DNA of 64,000 nucleotides from Mariniflexile sp044335535. GTDB taxonomy: Bacteria > Bacteroidota > Bacteroidia > Flavobacteriales > Flavobacteriaceae. The notes beneath the pieces were generated by a model. It had not been told where the DNA came from. It saw nothing but the letters and a program-made list of their open reading frames with translations, and made no database searches. Location of the stretch: positions 248,001 to 312,000 of the forward strand of contig NZ_JBIQVZ010000004.1 in the NCBI RefSeq assembly GCF_044335535.1. The letters run 5' to 3'. Positions 17,094 through 25,162 of the stretch are shown here, in pieces (position 1 is the first letter of the stretch; each line of letters opens with the position of its first letter). Position numbers and translations under genes: made by a program.

Positions 17094-19382
17094 ATGTTTT
17101 TAAAAAATAAAATACCATTCATATTAGTTGCATTACTATTGATTGTTGCTTCTTGCAAAGCACAATCGAAAGGAATTTCTAATGCAAAAAAATCAAGTAA
17201 ACAAGAACACCCCAGTTTAATACTTACAAAAACAGGTGTTGAAAACATAAAAGCGCAGTTAGGAACTGTTCCTCTTTTTGACAAAACTTTAGCAAAAGTA
17301 AAAGCTGAAGTAGATGCCGATATTTTAAATGGCATTGAAGTACCTATTCCAAAGGATTTTTCTGGGGGCTATACGCATGAGCGACACAAGAGAAACTTTT
17401 TGATTTTACAAAAAGCAGGCATTTTATATCAAATCTTAGATGATGAAAAATATGCAAATTACGTTAAGGAATTGCTTTTGGAATACGCTAGAATATATCC
17501 AACACTTCCGGTACATCCACAAACAAGGTCGTATGCACGTGGCAAACTGTTTTGGCAATGTTTAAACGATTCCAATTGGTTGGTGTATGTAAGTCAAGCG
17601 TACGATTGTGTGTATAATTATTTAACTGAAAAAGAACGTTCTCATTTAGAAGAAAATCTTTTTAAACCATTTGCAAAGTTTATTTCGGTAGAAAATCCAC
17701 AGTTTTTCAATCGGGTACATAACCATAGTACGTGGGGTAATGTGGCAGTTGGTATGATAGCATTGGTTATGGACGATGCTGAATTGCTCGAAATCGCATT
17801 GCATGGATTAAAAACCGATAATATAGACCCCAATGCCAAAGACAATGATGGAGGTTTTATAAAAAAGAAAGGGCAAAAAGTAGGGTTTCTTGCAAATTTA
17901 GAAGAGCCATTTTCGCCAGATGGTTATTATACCGAAGGGCCTTATTACCAACGGTACGCCATGTATCCCTTTTTGGTTTTTGCAGAAGCATTACAAAACG
18001 TAAAACCTGAGCTTAAAATCTTTGAGTATAAAGATGGTGTGCTATTGAAATCGATAAATATATTGTTACATTTAACCGATGCCAAGGGCAATTTCTTCCC
18101 ATTAAATGATGCTCAAAAAGGCATGTCGTATTACTCAAGGGAATTGGTGTCGGCAGTAAATATTGGGTATTATTATGGCGGTAATAAAACCAATTTATTA
18201 TCTATAGCAAAAGCACAAGGCGAGGTGTCGCTTGACGATGCAGGTTTATCGGTAGCTCTTGGAGTGCGCAATGGTTTAGAAACCCCTTTTATTAAAAAAT
18301 CAATCGATCTATCTGACGGAAAAAATGGTGACGAAGGTGGCGTAGCCATATTAAGAACAAATAGCACAAAAGACGCGCTTACTTTAGTGATGAAATATTC
18401 TGCACAAGGCTTAAGTCATGGGCATTACGATAAATTATCATTCTCTTATTATGAAGATGGAAACGAAGTGGTTCAAGATTATGGAATGGCGCGTTTTGTA
18501 AATATTCAACAAAAGGGTGGAGGCAATTATTTAAAAGAAAATACCACATGGGCAAAACAAACCATTGCCCATAATACTATAAATCAAGACGAAACTTCAC
18601 ATTTTGGAGGTGATTTTGAAACAGGGAGTTTGCACCATTCCGAAAAATATTTATTTGATGTTTCCAATCCAAACATTCAAGTTGTAAGTGCTACGGAAAC
18701 AAATGCATATCCGGGTACTGAGTTGCACCGAACCATGGTATTTATTAAAAATGACAGTTTCGAGAATCCATACCTTTTGGATATCATTAAAGTCCATGCT
18801 GAAAGTGAACACCAATTTGATTTACCATATTATTATTTAGGACAATTAATAGCTACAAATTTTAAATATACAACACCTGAAACCTTAAAGCCTTTAGGAA
18901 CTAAAAATGGATATCAACATTTATGGAGTGAAGCAGAAGGTACATCGGAATCAGGCAATGCTAAAATATCTTGGTTGAATAAAGACCGATTTTATACACT
19001 TACATCGGTCGTATCAAACAATGACGATTTAATATTTGCCCGCATAGGCGCTAACGATCCGAATTTTAATTTAAGAAGAGATGCAGGATTCATTATCAGA
19101 AAAAAGAACAGTAAAGACACTTATTTTATATCTGTTCTAGAATCCCATGGGCATTACAATCCTGTTAGTGAAGCAGCAGTTAATGCCTTCAGTAATATTA
19201 AGAAATTAGAGGTTGTTTATAGTGATGACTCATACATAGCACTGGTAATTGAAACCGAAAGTGCTGGAAAAAGTATGTTTACATTTTCTTTTAAAGACAA
19301 TTCAAAAAATAATACCCATCAAATAAAGATAGAAGAGAAGGCCTATCCATGGAAAGGTCCTTATCATTTATTTCATATGTAA
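17094..19382 (+). CDS. PL17 oligoalginate lyase lipoprotein
   Basis: A 762-residue exo-acting alginate lyase of family 17. The signal ends LIVASC, so Cys21 is lipidated and the enzyme is membrane-anchored. The N-terminal alpha/alpha-toroid (about 45-400) contains NHSTWGN with Asn210/His211 and the tyrosine-rich GYYTEGPYYQRY at 277-288, which supplies the catalytic tyrosine in this family. The C-terminal heparinase II/III beta-domain starts near 400 and has the metal/substrate motif HGHYDK at 442-447. PL17 enzymes release unsaturated monouronate from alginate oligomers made by PL6 and PL7 endolyases, which KdgF then processes. Length and motif order match characterised members. The kdgF gene follows after 104 bases. 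Confidence 0.95.
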   Translation: MFLKNKIPFILVALLLIVASCKAQSKGISNAKKSSKQEHPSLILTKTGVENIKAQLGTVPLFDKTLAKVKAEVDADILNGIEVPIPKDFSGGYTHERHKRNFLILQKAGILYQILDDEKYANYVKELLLEYARIYPTLPVHPQTRSYARGKLFWQCLNDSNWLVYVSQAYDCVYNYLTEKERSHLEENLFKPFAKFISVENPQFFNRVHNHSTWGNVAVGMIALVMDDAELLEIALHGLKTDNIDPNAKDNDGGFIKKKGQKVGFLANLEEPFSPDGYYTEGPYYQRYAMYPFLVFAEALQNVKPELKIFEYKDGVLLKSINILLHLTDAKGNFFPLNDAQKGMSYYSRELVSAVNIGYYYGGNKTNLLSIAKAQGEVSLDDAGLSVALGVRNGLETPFIKKSIDLSDGKNGDEGGVAILRTNSTKDALTLVMKYSAQGLSHGHYDKLSFSYYEDGNEVVQDYGMARFVNIQQKGGGNYLKENTTWAKQTIAHNTINQDETSHFGGDFETGSLHHSEKYLFDVSNPNIQVVSATETNAYPGTELHRTMVFIKNDSFENPYLLDIIKVHAESEHQFDLPYYYLGQLIATNFKYTTPETLKPLGTKNGYQHLWSEAEGTSESGNAKISWLNKDRFYTLTSVVSNNDDLIFARIGANDPNFNLRRDAGFIIRKKNSKDTYFISVLESHGHYNPVSEAAVNAFSNIKKLEVVYSDDSYIALVIETESAGKSMFTFSFKDNSKNNTHQIKIEEKAYPWKGPYHLFHM

Positions 19383-19486
19383 ATATTCATTGTTTTTTAA
19401 AGGTCATATGGTATCGCTTTATTTTCAGTGGTGTTAGCGTTTCCAAATCATGGCGATTTCAGATTAATTAAATTATATTATATAGA

Positions 19487-19834
19487 ATGAAAAAAAGTTT
19501 TGGAGCAAGTAAAGAATTTTTATTAGGAGATGACATCCCTTGGGAAGCTGTAGGTGAGGGGGTAAAACGTAAAATTATGGCCTATGATGATAACATCATG
19601 TTAGTTAATGTTCATTTTGAAACTGGAGGTATAGGTCCCATGCATGAACATTACCATTCACAAGTCACCTATGTGGTAAGTGGTGAGTTTGAACTTACTA
19701 TAGGAGATAAAACAAGATTACTAAAAGGAGGTGATGCCTTTTATATTCCACCACATGTGTTGCATGGAGCTATTTGTAAAAAAAGTGGCGTTTTAATAGA
19801 TGTATTTAGTCCAATTCGTGAAGATTTTATGTAG
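19487..19834 (+). CDS. kdgF: KdgF cupin, unsaturated uronate linearising enzyme
   Basis: A 115-residue single-domain cupin without signal peptide. The metal-binding set is HEHYHSQ with His53, His55 and Gln59, plus His93 in VLHG. KdgF converts the cyclic 4,5-unsaturated monouronate released by exolyases into its open keto form (DEH from alginate), a step otherwise slow and spontaneous. The position directly after the PL17 gene fits. A damaged second copy lies at 24816-25162 and aligns over the whole length. The start ATG at 19487 is the only plausible one. Confidence 0.9.
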   Translation: MKKSFGASKEFLLGDDIPWEAVGEGVKRKIMAYDDNIMLVNVHFETGGIGPMHEHYHSQVTYVVSGEFELTIGDKTRLLKGGDAFYIPPHVLHGAICKKSGVLIDVFSPIREDFM

Positions 19835-20152
19835 CATATGCTATAAATCAGTGCTAGATTCAAGACTCAAGATGCAAGACCGCTTCGCTAAAAGAAAATA
19901 GAATAAAGAGAATTGATAGACTAATGACAAATGAATTGCTATTCAAATGTTTATGCACATTTTTATTTGATAATCGAAAGTAACAAATTATTATAAAAAA
20001 CAAGACTACAAATCAGTAATCTCTTTAAAAGCCATTATCACTGTGTTTGCAGAGAATTGTAAAGGTTTTATCGGATAACAAGGAAATCAATTATGAGTTT
20101 TCAAAAAAAAAAGTACAATGGAACATTTTTTTTAGCAAAATTTATATATATT

Positions 20153-20175
20153 TGGTAAACCAATATGGTTATCCA
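20153..20175. promoter_or_regulatory. Paired GntR/FadR-type operator candidates
   Basis: Two boxes of the form TGGTnAnCCA sit 13 bases apart centre to centre: TGGTAAACCA at 20153-20162 and TGGTTATCCA at 20166-20175. FadR-family regulators bind TGGT-N2-3-ACCA palindromes, and the regulator gene starts about 150 bases downstream. Autoregulation is the likely meaning; binding is not proven. Confidence 0.5.
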
Positions 20176-20293
20176 GTTTGACAAGATTTTTCTGCCAGTA
20201 ATCTTATAAAACAAGATGGTTTCAAATTCTAAAAAAAGGATAGCTGAATGTGTTTTTTATGATGGGATTATTGTAATTTTAACAATAATATAG

Positions 20294-20303
20294 TGGTTAA
20301 CCA
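20294..20303. promoter_or_regulatory. Perfect TGGTTAACCA palindrome before gntR
   Basis: A perfect 10-base palindrome 22 bases upstream of the GntR start codon, matching the two boxes at 20153-20175. At this distance a bound repressor would cover the transcript start or the ribosome entry site. Confidence 0.5.
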
Positions 20304-20325
20304 GATGAAATAATTATTTGTAAAA

Positions 20326-21036
20326 ATGAAATTAGAAATACTTACTAAAAATGACAATTTAGAGATTCAAAATACTATAATCTCTAAAATAAAAGAATTG
20401 ATTAATTATAAAAATCTGGAGCCAGGAGATAAGCTCCCTTCAGAAAGAATGTTATCTGAAAAGTTTGAGGTTAGCAGGAGTAATGTTAGAGATGCCATTC
20501 AGAAATTAGAATTTTATGGATTGTTAAAATCAATACCACAAAGTGGCACTTTTGTTGCCAACATAGGCGTTGTTGCCATGAATGGAATGATTGAAGATAT
20601 TTTAAGGCTAGAGTCTCCGGACTTTAAATCGTTGGTAGAGACAAGAATATTATTAGAATTAAAAACAGTGAGGTTGGCAGCATTAAGGCGTACCGATGAA
20701 GATTTAAAAAACATAAAAAACACATTAGATGCTTATGAAGAAAAGGTGTTATCTGGTGAAGATGCTGTGCAAGAAGATTTGTTATTCCATTTAGCTATAG
20801 CTAAAGCAAGTGGAAATAGCACTTTGAATACATTTATGTTAACCATCACACCGCAAATAATTATGAATTTTGAAAAGTATCATGTTTGTGATAAACGATT
20901 GTCGGTTATAGGAATTCAAGAGCATACCGAGATTTATGAGGCGATAAAGAAACAAGATCCTGTATTGGCAAAACAAAAAATGAAAGATCATTTCAGTGTA
21001 TTATACCAGTATTGTTATAATGTAAAATCACAATAA
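20326..21036 (+). CDS. GntR-family (FadR/FCD) transcription regulator
   Basis: A 236-residue cytoplasmic regulator. The winged helix-turn-helix at about 10-80 has the GntR signature LEPGDKLPSERMLSEKFEVS followed by RSNVRDAIQKLEFYGLL. The C-terminal FCD ligand domain (about 95-230) is all-helical and has the metal-binding pattern DLLFHLAIAKASGN and a later HTEIYEAI. Such regulators in uronate loci respond to KDG, KDPG or uronate monomers and repress or activate lyase and transporter genes. It sits between kdgF and the MFS transporter gene. Three TGGT-ACCA boxes upstream suggest autoregulation. Its ligand is inferred. Confidence 0.92.
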   Translation: MKLEILTKNDNLEIQNTIISKIKELINYKNLEPGDKLPSERMLSEKFEVSRSNVRDAIQKLEFYGLLKSIPQSGTFVANIGVVAMNGMIEDILRLESPDFKSLVETRILLELKTVRLAALRRTDEDLKNIKNTLDAYEEKVLSGEDAVQEDLLFHLAIAKASGNSTLNTFMLTITPQIIMNFEKYHVCDKRLSVIGIQEHTEIYEAIKKQDPVLAKQKMKDHFSVLYQYCYNVKSQ

Positions 21037-21224
21037 TTAGAAGAACAAATAAAAGCGCTTTTTGTTTTTCAAATAAAGCAAGATAGGGAAATCTGCTTCA
21101 CGATATAGTTTTACTATATTACATCATATACCAAACGTATTAAAAACAGCTGTTTTAAAACATGTGTACTTGTTTTAGAAGGACTTCCCTATTGCCATTT
21201 CGTAACAAAAAAAGACAATAAAAA

Positions 21225-21280
21225 ATGAAACACCCATAATAGCATTCATATACACGAGGATGATTGTTAAGGGTATTCCA
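21225..21280 (+). repeat. Leader-hairpin repeat, copy 2
   Basis: Same unit as at 10684: ATGAAACACCCAT, then AATAGCATTCATATACAC, GATGATTGTTAAGGGT and ATTCCA. It has a 3-base deletion relative to copy 1. It lies about 100 bases upstream of the MFS start codon. Confidence 0.75.
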
Positions 21281-21304
21281 AGCCTGTGCTGAGCATTAGT
21301 AAGA

Positions 21305-21322
21305 TGCAAAATATATTTTGCA
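21305..21322. promoter_or_regulatory. 18-bp perfect palindrome upstream of the MFS gene
   Basis: TGCAAAATATATTTTGCA is a perfect palindrome about 60 bases before the transporter ATG. It could be an operator for an unidentified dimeric regulator. It is AT-rich, so chance occurrence is possible. Confidence 0.4.
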
Positions 21323-21383
21323 GCGAAGATAGCAAGTGAAGCTTGTCGAAGCATGACAATTAAAAATTAAAAAATATAAACAG

Positions 21384-22658
21384 ATGAAAATTAAAGGTTT
21401 GCGTTGGTGGATTATTACATTGATTTTTATAGCTACCGTTATAAATTATATAGATAGAACGGCGTTTGCATTGCTATGGCCAGAAATGGGTAAGGATTTA
21501 GGAATGGATAATGCCGATTATGCTATTATGTTAAACGTATTTATGGCTACATATGCTGCAGGGAAATTTTTATCGGGGAAATTGTACGATGCTATTGGTA
21601 CGCGTTTAGGTTTTGTGGTATCTATTGTCGTATGGTCATTAGCATCCATGTTTCATGCTTTTGCACGAGGGTTGATTTCACTCTCCATAGTTAGAGGGCT
21701 TTTAGGTTTGGGAGAAGCAGGTAACTGGCCTGGTGCAGTAAAAAGCAATGGCGAGTGGTTTCCAATAAAAGAAAGAGCCATTGCCCAAGGTATTTTTAAT
21801 GCAGGAGCTTCCATAGGAAATGTGATAGCACCATTTATAATTATATTTTTATATGCCCAATTTGGTTGGAAAACGACTTATATCATTTTAGGAGCCGTTG
21901 GAATGCTTTGGGTAGTCCCTTGGTTGTTTCTAAACAAGTCCACTCCAGAAAAGCATCCATGGGTAACCGAGGAAGAAAGAAATCTTATTGTTGTTGATAG
22001 AATTGATAAGGACGAACTCCTTGATAAGAAAAAAGTAAAAAGCTTAAGTTTGTTGAAAATTTTAAGCTACAAAGAGTCTTGGGGGTTATTACTTTGTAGA
22101 TTTTTTATAGAACCAATCTGGTGGTTTTTTGTGGGTTGGATGCCCATCTACTTACACTCAAAGTTTGGTTTAAGTATAGAAGAAATCGGAGCTAGTATAT
22201 GGATTTCTTATCTTGGTGGCGCAGCAGGAAGTATTGCAGGGGGATGGTTTTCAGGTAAACTAATGGGAACAAAGACTGTGGATGCATCACGAAAATTAAC
22301 AATAACACTAGGGGGGGGCATGATTTTCTTAGGATTATTGGGAATTATTTTCTTAGTAAACGAGACTAATTTTATGACATTTATTTATATAGCTACATTT
22401 GTGCTATTTGGATTCCAGTTTGCTATCGGAAATATCCAAACCATATCAAGTGATTTGTTTAAAGGACCTTCCGTCGGTACTTTAGCTGGATTGGCAGGTA
22501 CGGTAGCAGCCATTTCGGTTATGATAATGAATTGGTTTATAGGACAAATTACTACGAATTCGTATACACCTGCTTTCATAGTCATAGCAGTAACTATTCC
22601 ACTATCTCTTTTGGTATTATTTACATTAATAAAGAAAATTGGACCAGTTAGAGAATAA
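21384..22658 (+). CDS. MFS hexuronate-type transporter (ExuT-like)
   Basis: A 424-residue inner-membrane protein with about 12 hydrophobic segments. The start (RWWIITLIFIATVINYIDRT) and the block GLGEAGNWPGAVKSNGEWFP near residue 112 are typical of the anion:cation symporter group that includes the hexuronate transporter ExuT. It should carry unsaturated monouronate or DEH from the periplasm into the cytoplasm, where the SDR reductase, KdgK and KdgA act. The gene is preceded by two palindromes and a leader repeat, so it may have its own promoter. A run of seven G at 22312-22318 near codons 310-312 is notable as a slippage-prone site. The exact substrate is inferred from context. Confidence 0.9.
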   Translation: MKIKGLRWWIITLIFIATVINYIDRTAFALLWPEMGKDLGMDNADYAIMLNVFMATYAAGKFLSGKLYDAIGTRLGFVVSIVVWSLASMFHAFARGLISLSIVRGLLGLGEAGNWPGAVKSNGEWFPIKERAIAQGIFNAGASIGNVIAPFIIIFLYAQFGWKTTYIILGAVGMLWVVPWLFLNKSTPEKHPWVTEEERNLIVVDRIDKDELLDKKKVKSLSLLKILSYKESWGLLLCRFFIEPIWWFFVGWMPIYLHSKFGLSIEEIGASIWISYLGGAAGSIAGGWFSGKLMGTKTVDASRKLTITLGGGMIFLGLLGIIFLVNETNFMTFIYIATFVLFGFQFAIGNIQTISSDLFKGPSVGTLAGLAGTVAAISVMIMNWFIGQITTNSYTPAFIVIAVTIPLSLLVLFTLIKKIGPVRE

Positions 22659-22790
22659 CAAATACCATCTTCTTAAATGAAAAGCGAAAAAAGCTAATAG
22701 GAACGGGATTGAAAATCATTTTTCACCAATTGTAAAAAGTTTAAATCACTTCATTAAAAAGTTATTACATTTAAACAAAAAATAACCAAT

Positions 22791-24383
22791 TTGTTTAACA
22801 GAAATACTTTGATAATCCAATTAAAAAAGCAGCCAGCTTGGGATGTGATAATTATTGGAGGAGGTGCCACTGGATTAGGTGTTGCTTTAGATAGTGTTAC
22901 ACGTGGATTTAGTACCCTTTTATTAGAACAAGTAGATTTCGCAAAGGGTACCTCTAGCCGAAGTACAAAACTGCTTCATGGTGGTGTTCGTTATTTAGCG
23001 CAAGGCAACATTGATTTAGTAAAGGAATCACTATACGAAAGAGGCCTGCTATTGAAGAATGCCTCACATTTAGTCAGCAATCAGTCTTTTATAATTCCAA
23101 ACTATACTTGGTGGGATACACTTAAATATACCATAGGTCTTAAAATTTATGACATGCTAGCAGGTAAATTAAGTTTTGGAAAATCGATTCGAATTAACAA
23201 AAAAGACACCCTTTCAAGATTAAGCACCATCAAAAACGGAAAACTTAAAGGAGGTGTGGTGTATCACGATGGTCAATTTGATGATTCCAGATTAGCGGTA
23301 AATATTGCCCAAACAGCCATAGAACATGGGGCTACTGTTTTAAATCATTTTAAAGTAAATCAGTTATTAAAAAATGATGATGGCATAGTCAACGGCGTTA
23401 TAGCTGAAGATATGGAAACTAAAGAAGTCTACGCTCTAAACGCCAAAGCCGTTATAAATGCAACAGGTGTTTTTACCGATGAGATTTTGAAAATGGATAA
23501 TTCGGAAGCAAAAGACACAGTATGTCCAAGCCAAGGGATCCATTTAATTTTAGATAAATCTTTTTTGCCAGGAAAGGATGCTATTATGATACCAAAAACT
23601 ACTGATGGTAGGGTATTGTTTTTAGTGCCATGGCATAATAAAGTGATTGTTGGTACCACCGATACGTTACTTGATAGTCACAGTTTAGAACCAAAAGCTT
23701 TAGACAAAGAAGTAGATTTTATCATAACTACGGCAAATAATTATCTAACCAAAAAAGTGAGTAAGGCAGATGTGTTGAGCATTTTTGCCGGTCTAAGACC
23801 ACTGGCAGCACCAAAAGATAAGTCTGAAAAAACAAAGGAAATTTCCAGAAGCCATAAAATTATCGTTTCAAATTCTGAATTAATAACCATTACCGGTGGC
23901 AAATGGACGACTTATAGACGAATGGCTCAGGATACCATAAATAAAGCAATTTCGTTAGGAAAATTGCAACATATTTCATGTAAAACAAAAAATATAAAAA
24001 TCCATGGAGCTACAGCATCTAATGATAAAAACCATCATCAGTATATTTATGGAAGCGACCAAAAGGGAATTCAAAGGTTGATTGCAACAAACCCTGAATT
24101 AGGTGAAACATTACATGAACGGTTACCCCATACCAAAGCAGAAATTATTTGGGCAATTCAATACGAAATGGCAAGAACCGTAGAAGATATTTTGGCTAGA
24201 CGTGTACGTACCCTGTTTTTAGATGCCCGTGCAACATTAGAAATAATTCCTATGGTGGCAAAAATATTGACTAAAGAATTAGATAAAGATGCTATATGGG
24301 AGCAACAGCAAATTAATGAATTTACAAACATTGCCAATCAATATGTTTTAGAGACTGTTTCGTTAAAAGAGAATAGAAAATAG
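22791..24383 (+). CDS. glpD: Glycerol-3-phosphate dehydrogenase-like FAD enzyme
   Basis: A 530-residue FAD-dependent oxidoreductase of the GlpD/DAO family. The dinucleotide motif IIIGGGATGLG starts near residue 20, followed by KGTSSRSTKLLHGGVRYL, the GlpD flavin signature. The C-terminal block ITGGKWTTYRRMAQDT and the helical DAO_C domain complete the family pattern. No ATG is available near the start and the frame opens with TTG at 22791. GlpD oxidises glycerol-3-phosphate to dihydroxyacetone phosphate and passes electrons to quinone. No glycerol kinase or glycerol transporter gene is nearby. Its place between the uronate transporter and kdgK suggests either simple linkage or a role in handling triose phosphate from KDPG cleavage. 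The substrate is not certain. Confidence 0.85.
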   Translation: MFNRNTLIIQLKKQPAWDVIIIGGGATGLGVALDSVTRGFSTLLLEQVDFAKGTSSRSTKLLHGGVRYLAQGNIDLVKESLYERGLLLKNASHLVSNQSFIIPNYTWWDTLKYTIGLKIYDMLAGKLSFGKSIRINKKDTLSRLSTIKNGKLKGGVVYHDGQFDDSRLAVNIAQTAIEHGATVLNHFKVNQLLKNDDGIVNGVIAEDMETKEVYALNAKAVINATGVFTDEILKMDNSEAKDTVCPSQGIHLILDKSFLPGKDAIMIPKTTDGRVLFLVPWHNKVIVGTTDTLLDSHSLEPKALDKEVDFIITTANNYLTKKVSKADVLSIFAGLRPLAAPKDKSEKTKEISRSHKIIVSNSELITITGGKWTTYRRMAQDTINKAISLGKLQHISCKTKNIKIHGATASNDKNHHQYIYGSDQKGIQRLIATNPELGETLHERLPHTKAEIIWAIQYEMARTVEDILARRVRTLFLDARATLEIIPMVAKILTKELDKDAIWEQQQINEFTNIANQYVLETVSLKENRK

Positions 24384-24815
24384 AAAATAGAGAATAGACG
24401 AGAGACAAGAGACGAGAGAAAATAGAAAAATTGCTATTCAAATGTTTATTTGCATTTCTCCACTAGCGCAAGCATCTTGCTTGTGCCGTTAACCAAGCTA
24501 ACATTTGATTTTTATTCATATTTCTAAACTTAAATTTATACTCATAGCTTACTCTCATTACTTACTTTTTTACTCCGCCATCACGAGCGGGGACTTCGAC
24601 AAGCTCAGTCCGACAATGTATGGTTTAAACTGGTTATATCGAACACAATCTGTCAAGCTGAGCTTGTCGAAGCTATATGCAGAAATATTTTGGATTGAAC
24701 TTCGACAGAAACCTATGTGAGACGCTTTAATTTTTGTCATATACTATAATCTATTTTTATTAATAATTCAGAAAAAAGTACATTTGTTCAATTAACGCTT
24801 ATAAAAATAAAAAAC
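24384..24815. other. Repeat-rich intergenic region after glpD
   Basis: No gene is visible in these 432 bases. They hold purine-rich tandem sequence (GAGACAAGAGACGAGAGA near 24400), the 19-base repeat shared with 19936, a small hairpin CAAGCATCTTGCTTG near 24469, and the inverted repeat at 24594-24672. A small plus-strand open frame here (24505-24720) is made of the repeat itself. Confidence 0.65.
24594..24672. repeat. 15-bp perfect inverted repeat of REP-like type
   Basis: CTTCGACAAGCTCAG (24594-24608) and its exact reverse complement (24658-24672) enclose 49 bases. It is the 'AAGCTTGTCGAAG' relative of the palindromes at 12786, 16794 and 31058. It probably forms a hairpin in RNA and is a dispersed intergenic repeat. 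Confidence 0.8.
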
Positions 24816-25162
24816 ATAAAGAGTTTTGGGGCAAGCAATATTTTTTTATTAGGAGATGATATTGAATGGGAAGAATTAGGAGGTGGAATAAAAGAAAGAT
24901 TATGGCCTATGATGATAGAATTATGCTTATAAATGTTCTTTTTGAAGCATGAGGTGTTGGCACTTTGCATAGCCATTACCCTCACAAGTGACGTATGTAG
25001 CTAGTGGTGAGTTTGAATTTACAGTTTGGAACGAAGTAAAAATTAGTAAAAGAAGGAGATGCTCTCTATATCCCGCCAAATGCCATGCATGGCACCACTT
25101 GTAAAAAGAGCGGTATTTTAATAGACGTTTTTAGCTCTATAAGAGAAGATTTTATGTTATAG
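24816..25162 (+). pseudogene. Decayed kdgF paralogue
   Basis: The DNA aligns end to end with kdgF at 19487-19834: GCAAG, TTATTAGGAGATGA, TTATGGCCTATGATGATA and the final AAGAGAAGATTTTATG are shared in order. The start codon position reads ATA. A one-base loss near 24899 shifts the frame, a TGA stands at 24950-24952, and about two bases are lost near 24980. The histidine block HEHYH has become LHSHYPH-like. It therefore cannot encode a working cupin. The 3' end overlaps the convergent lacI stop by six bases. Divergence from the intact copy is large, so the duplication is not recent. Confidence 0.88.

Larger units (their letters stand above)
19835..20325. other. Intergenic region upstream of the GntR gene
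   Basis: This 491-base gap has no credible open reading frame. It contains a 19-base sequence, TTGCTATTCAAATGTTTAT at 19936-19954, repeated exactly at 24431-24449. It also holds three candidate operators near the gntR start, listed separately. The first part, after kdgF, has a purine-rich AGAATAAAGAGAA stretch similar to the sequence after glpD. Confidence 0.7.
21037..21383. other. Intergenic region before the MFS transporter gene
   Basis: The 347-base gap has no gene. It contains a 14-base palindrome AAAACAGCTGTTTT at 21143-21156, an inverted pair TAAAACA/TGTTTTA around 21155-21178, copy 2 of the leader-hairpin repeat at 21225, an 18-base perfect palindrome at 21305-21322, and a REP-like half GAAGCTTGTCGAAGCATGAC near 21338. 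Confidence 0.7.

Noticed and set aside
24505..24720. Plus-strand open frame of 71 codons after glpD
   Set aside because: It is made by the REP-like inverted repeat itself and has no protein-like composition.
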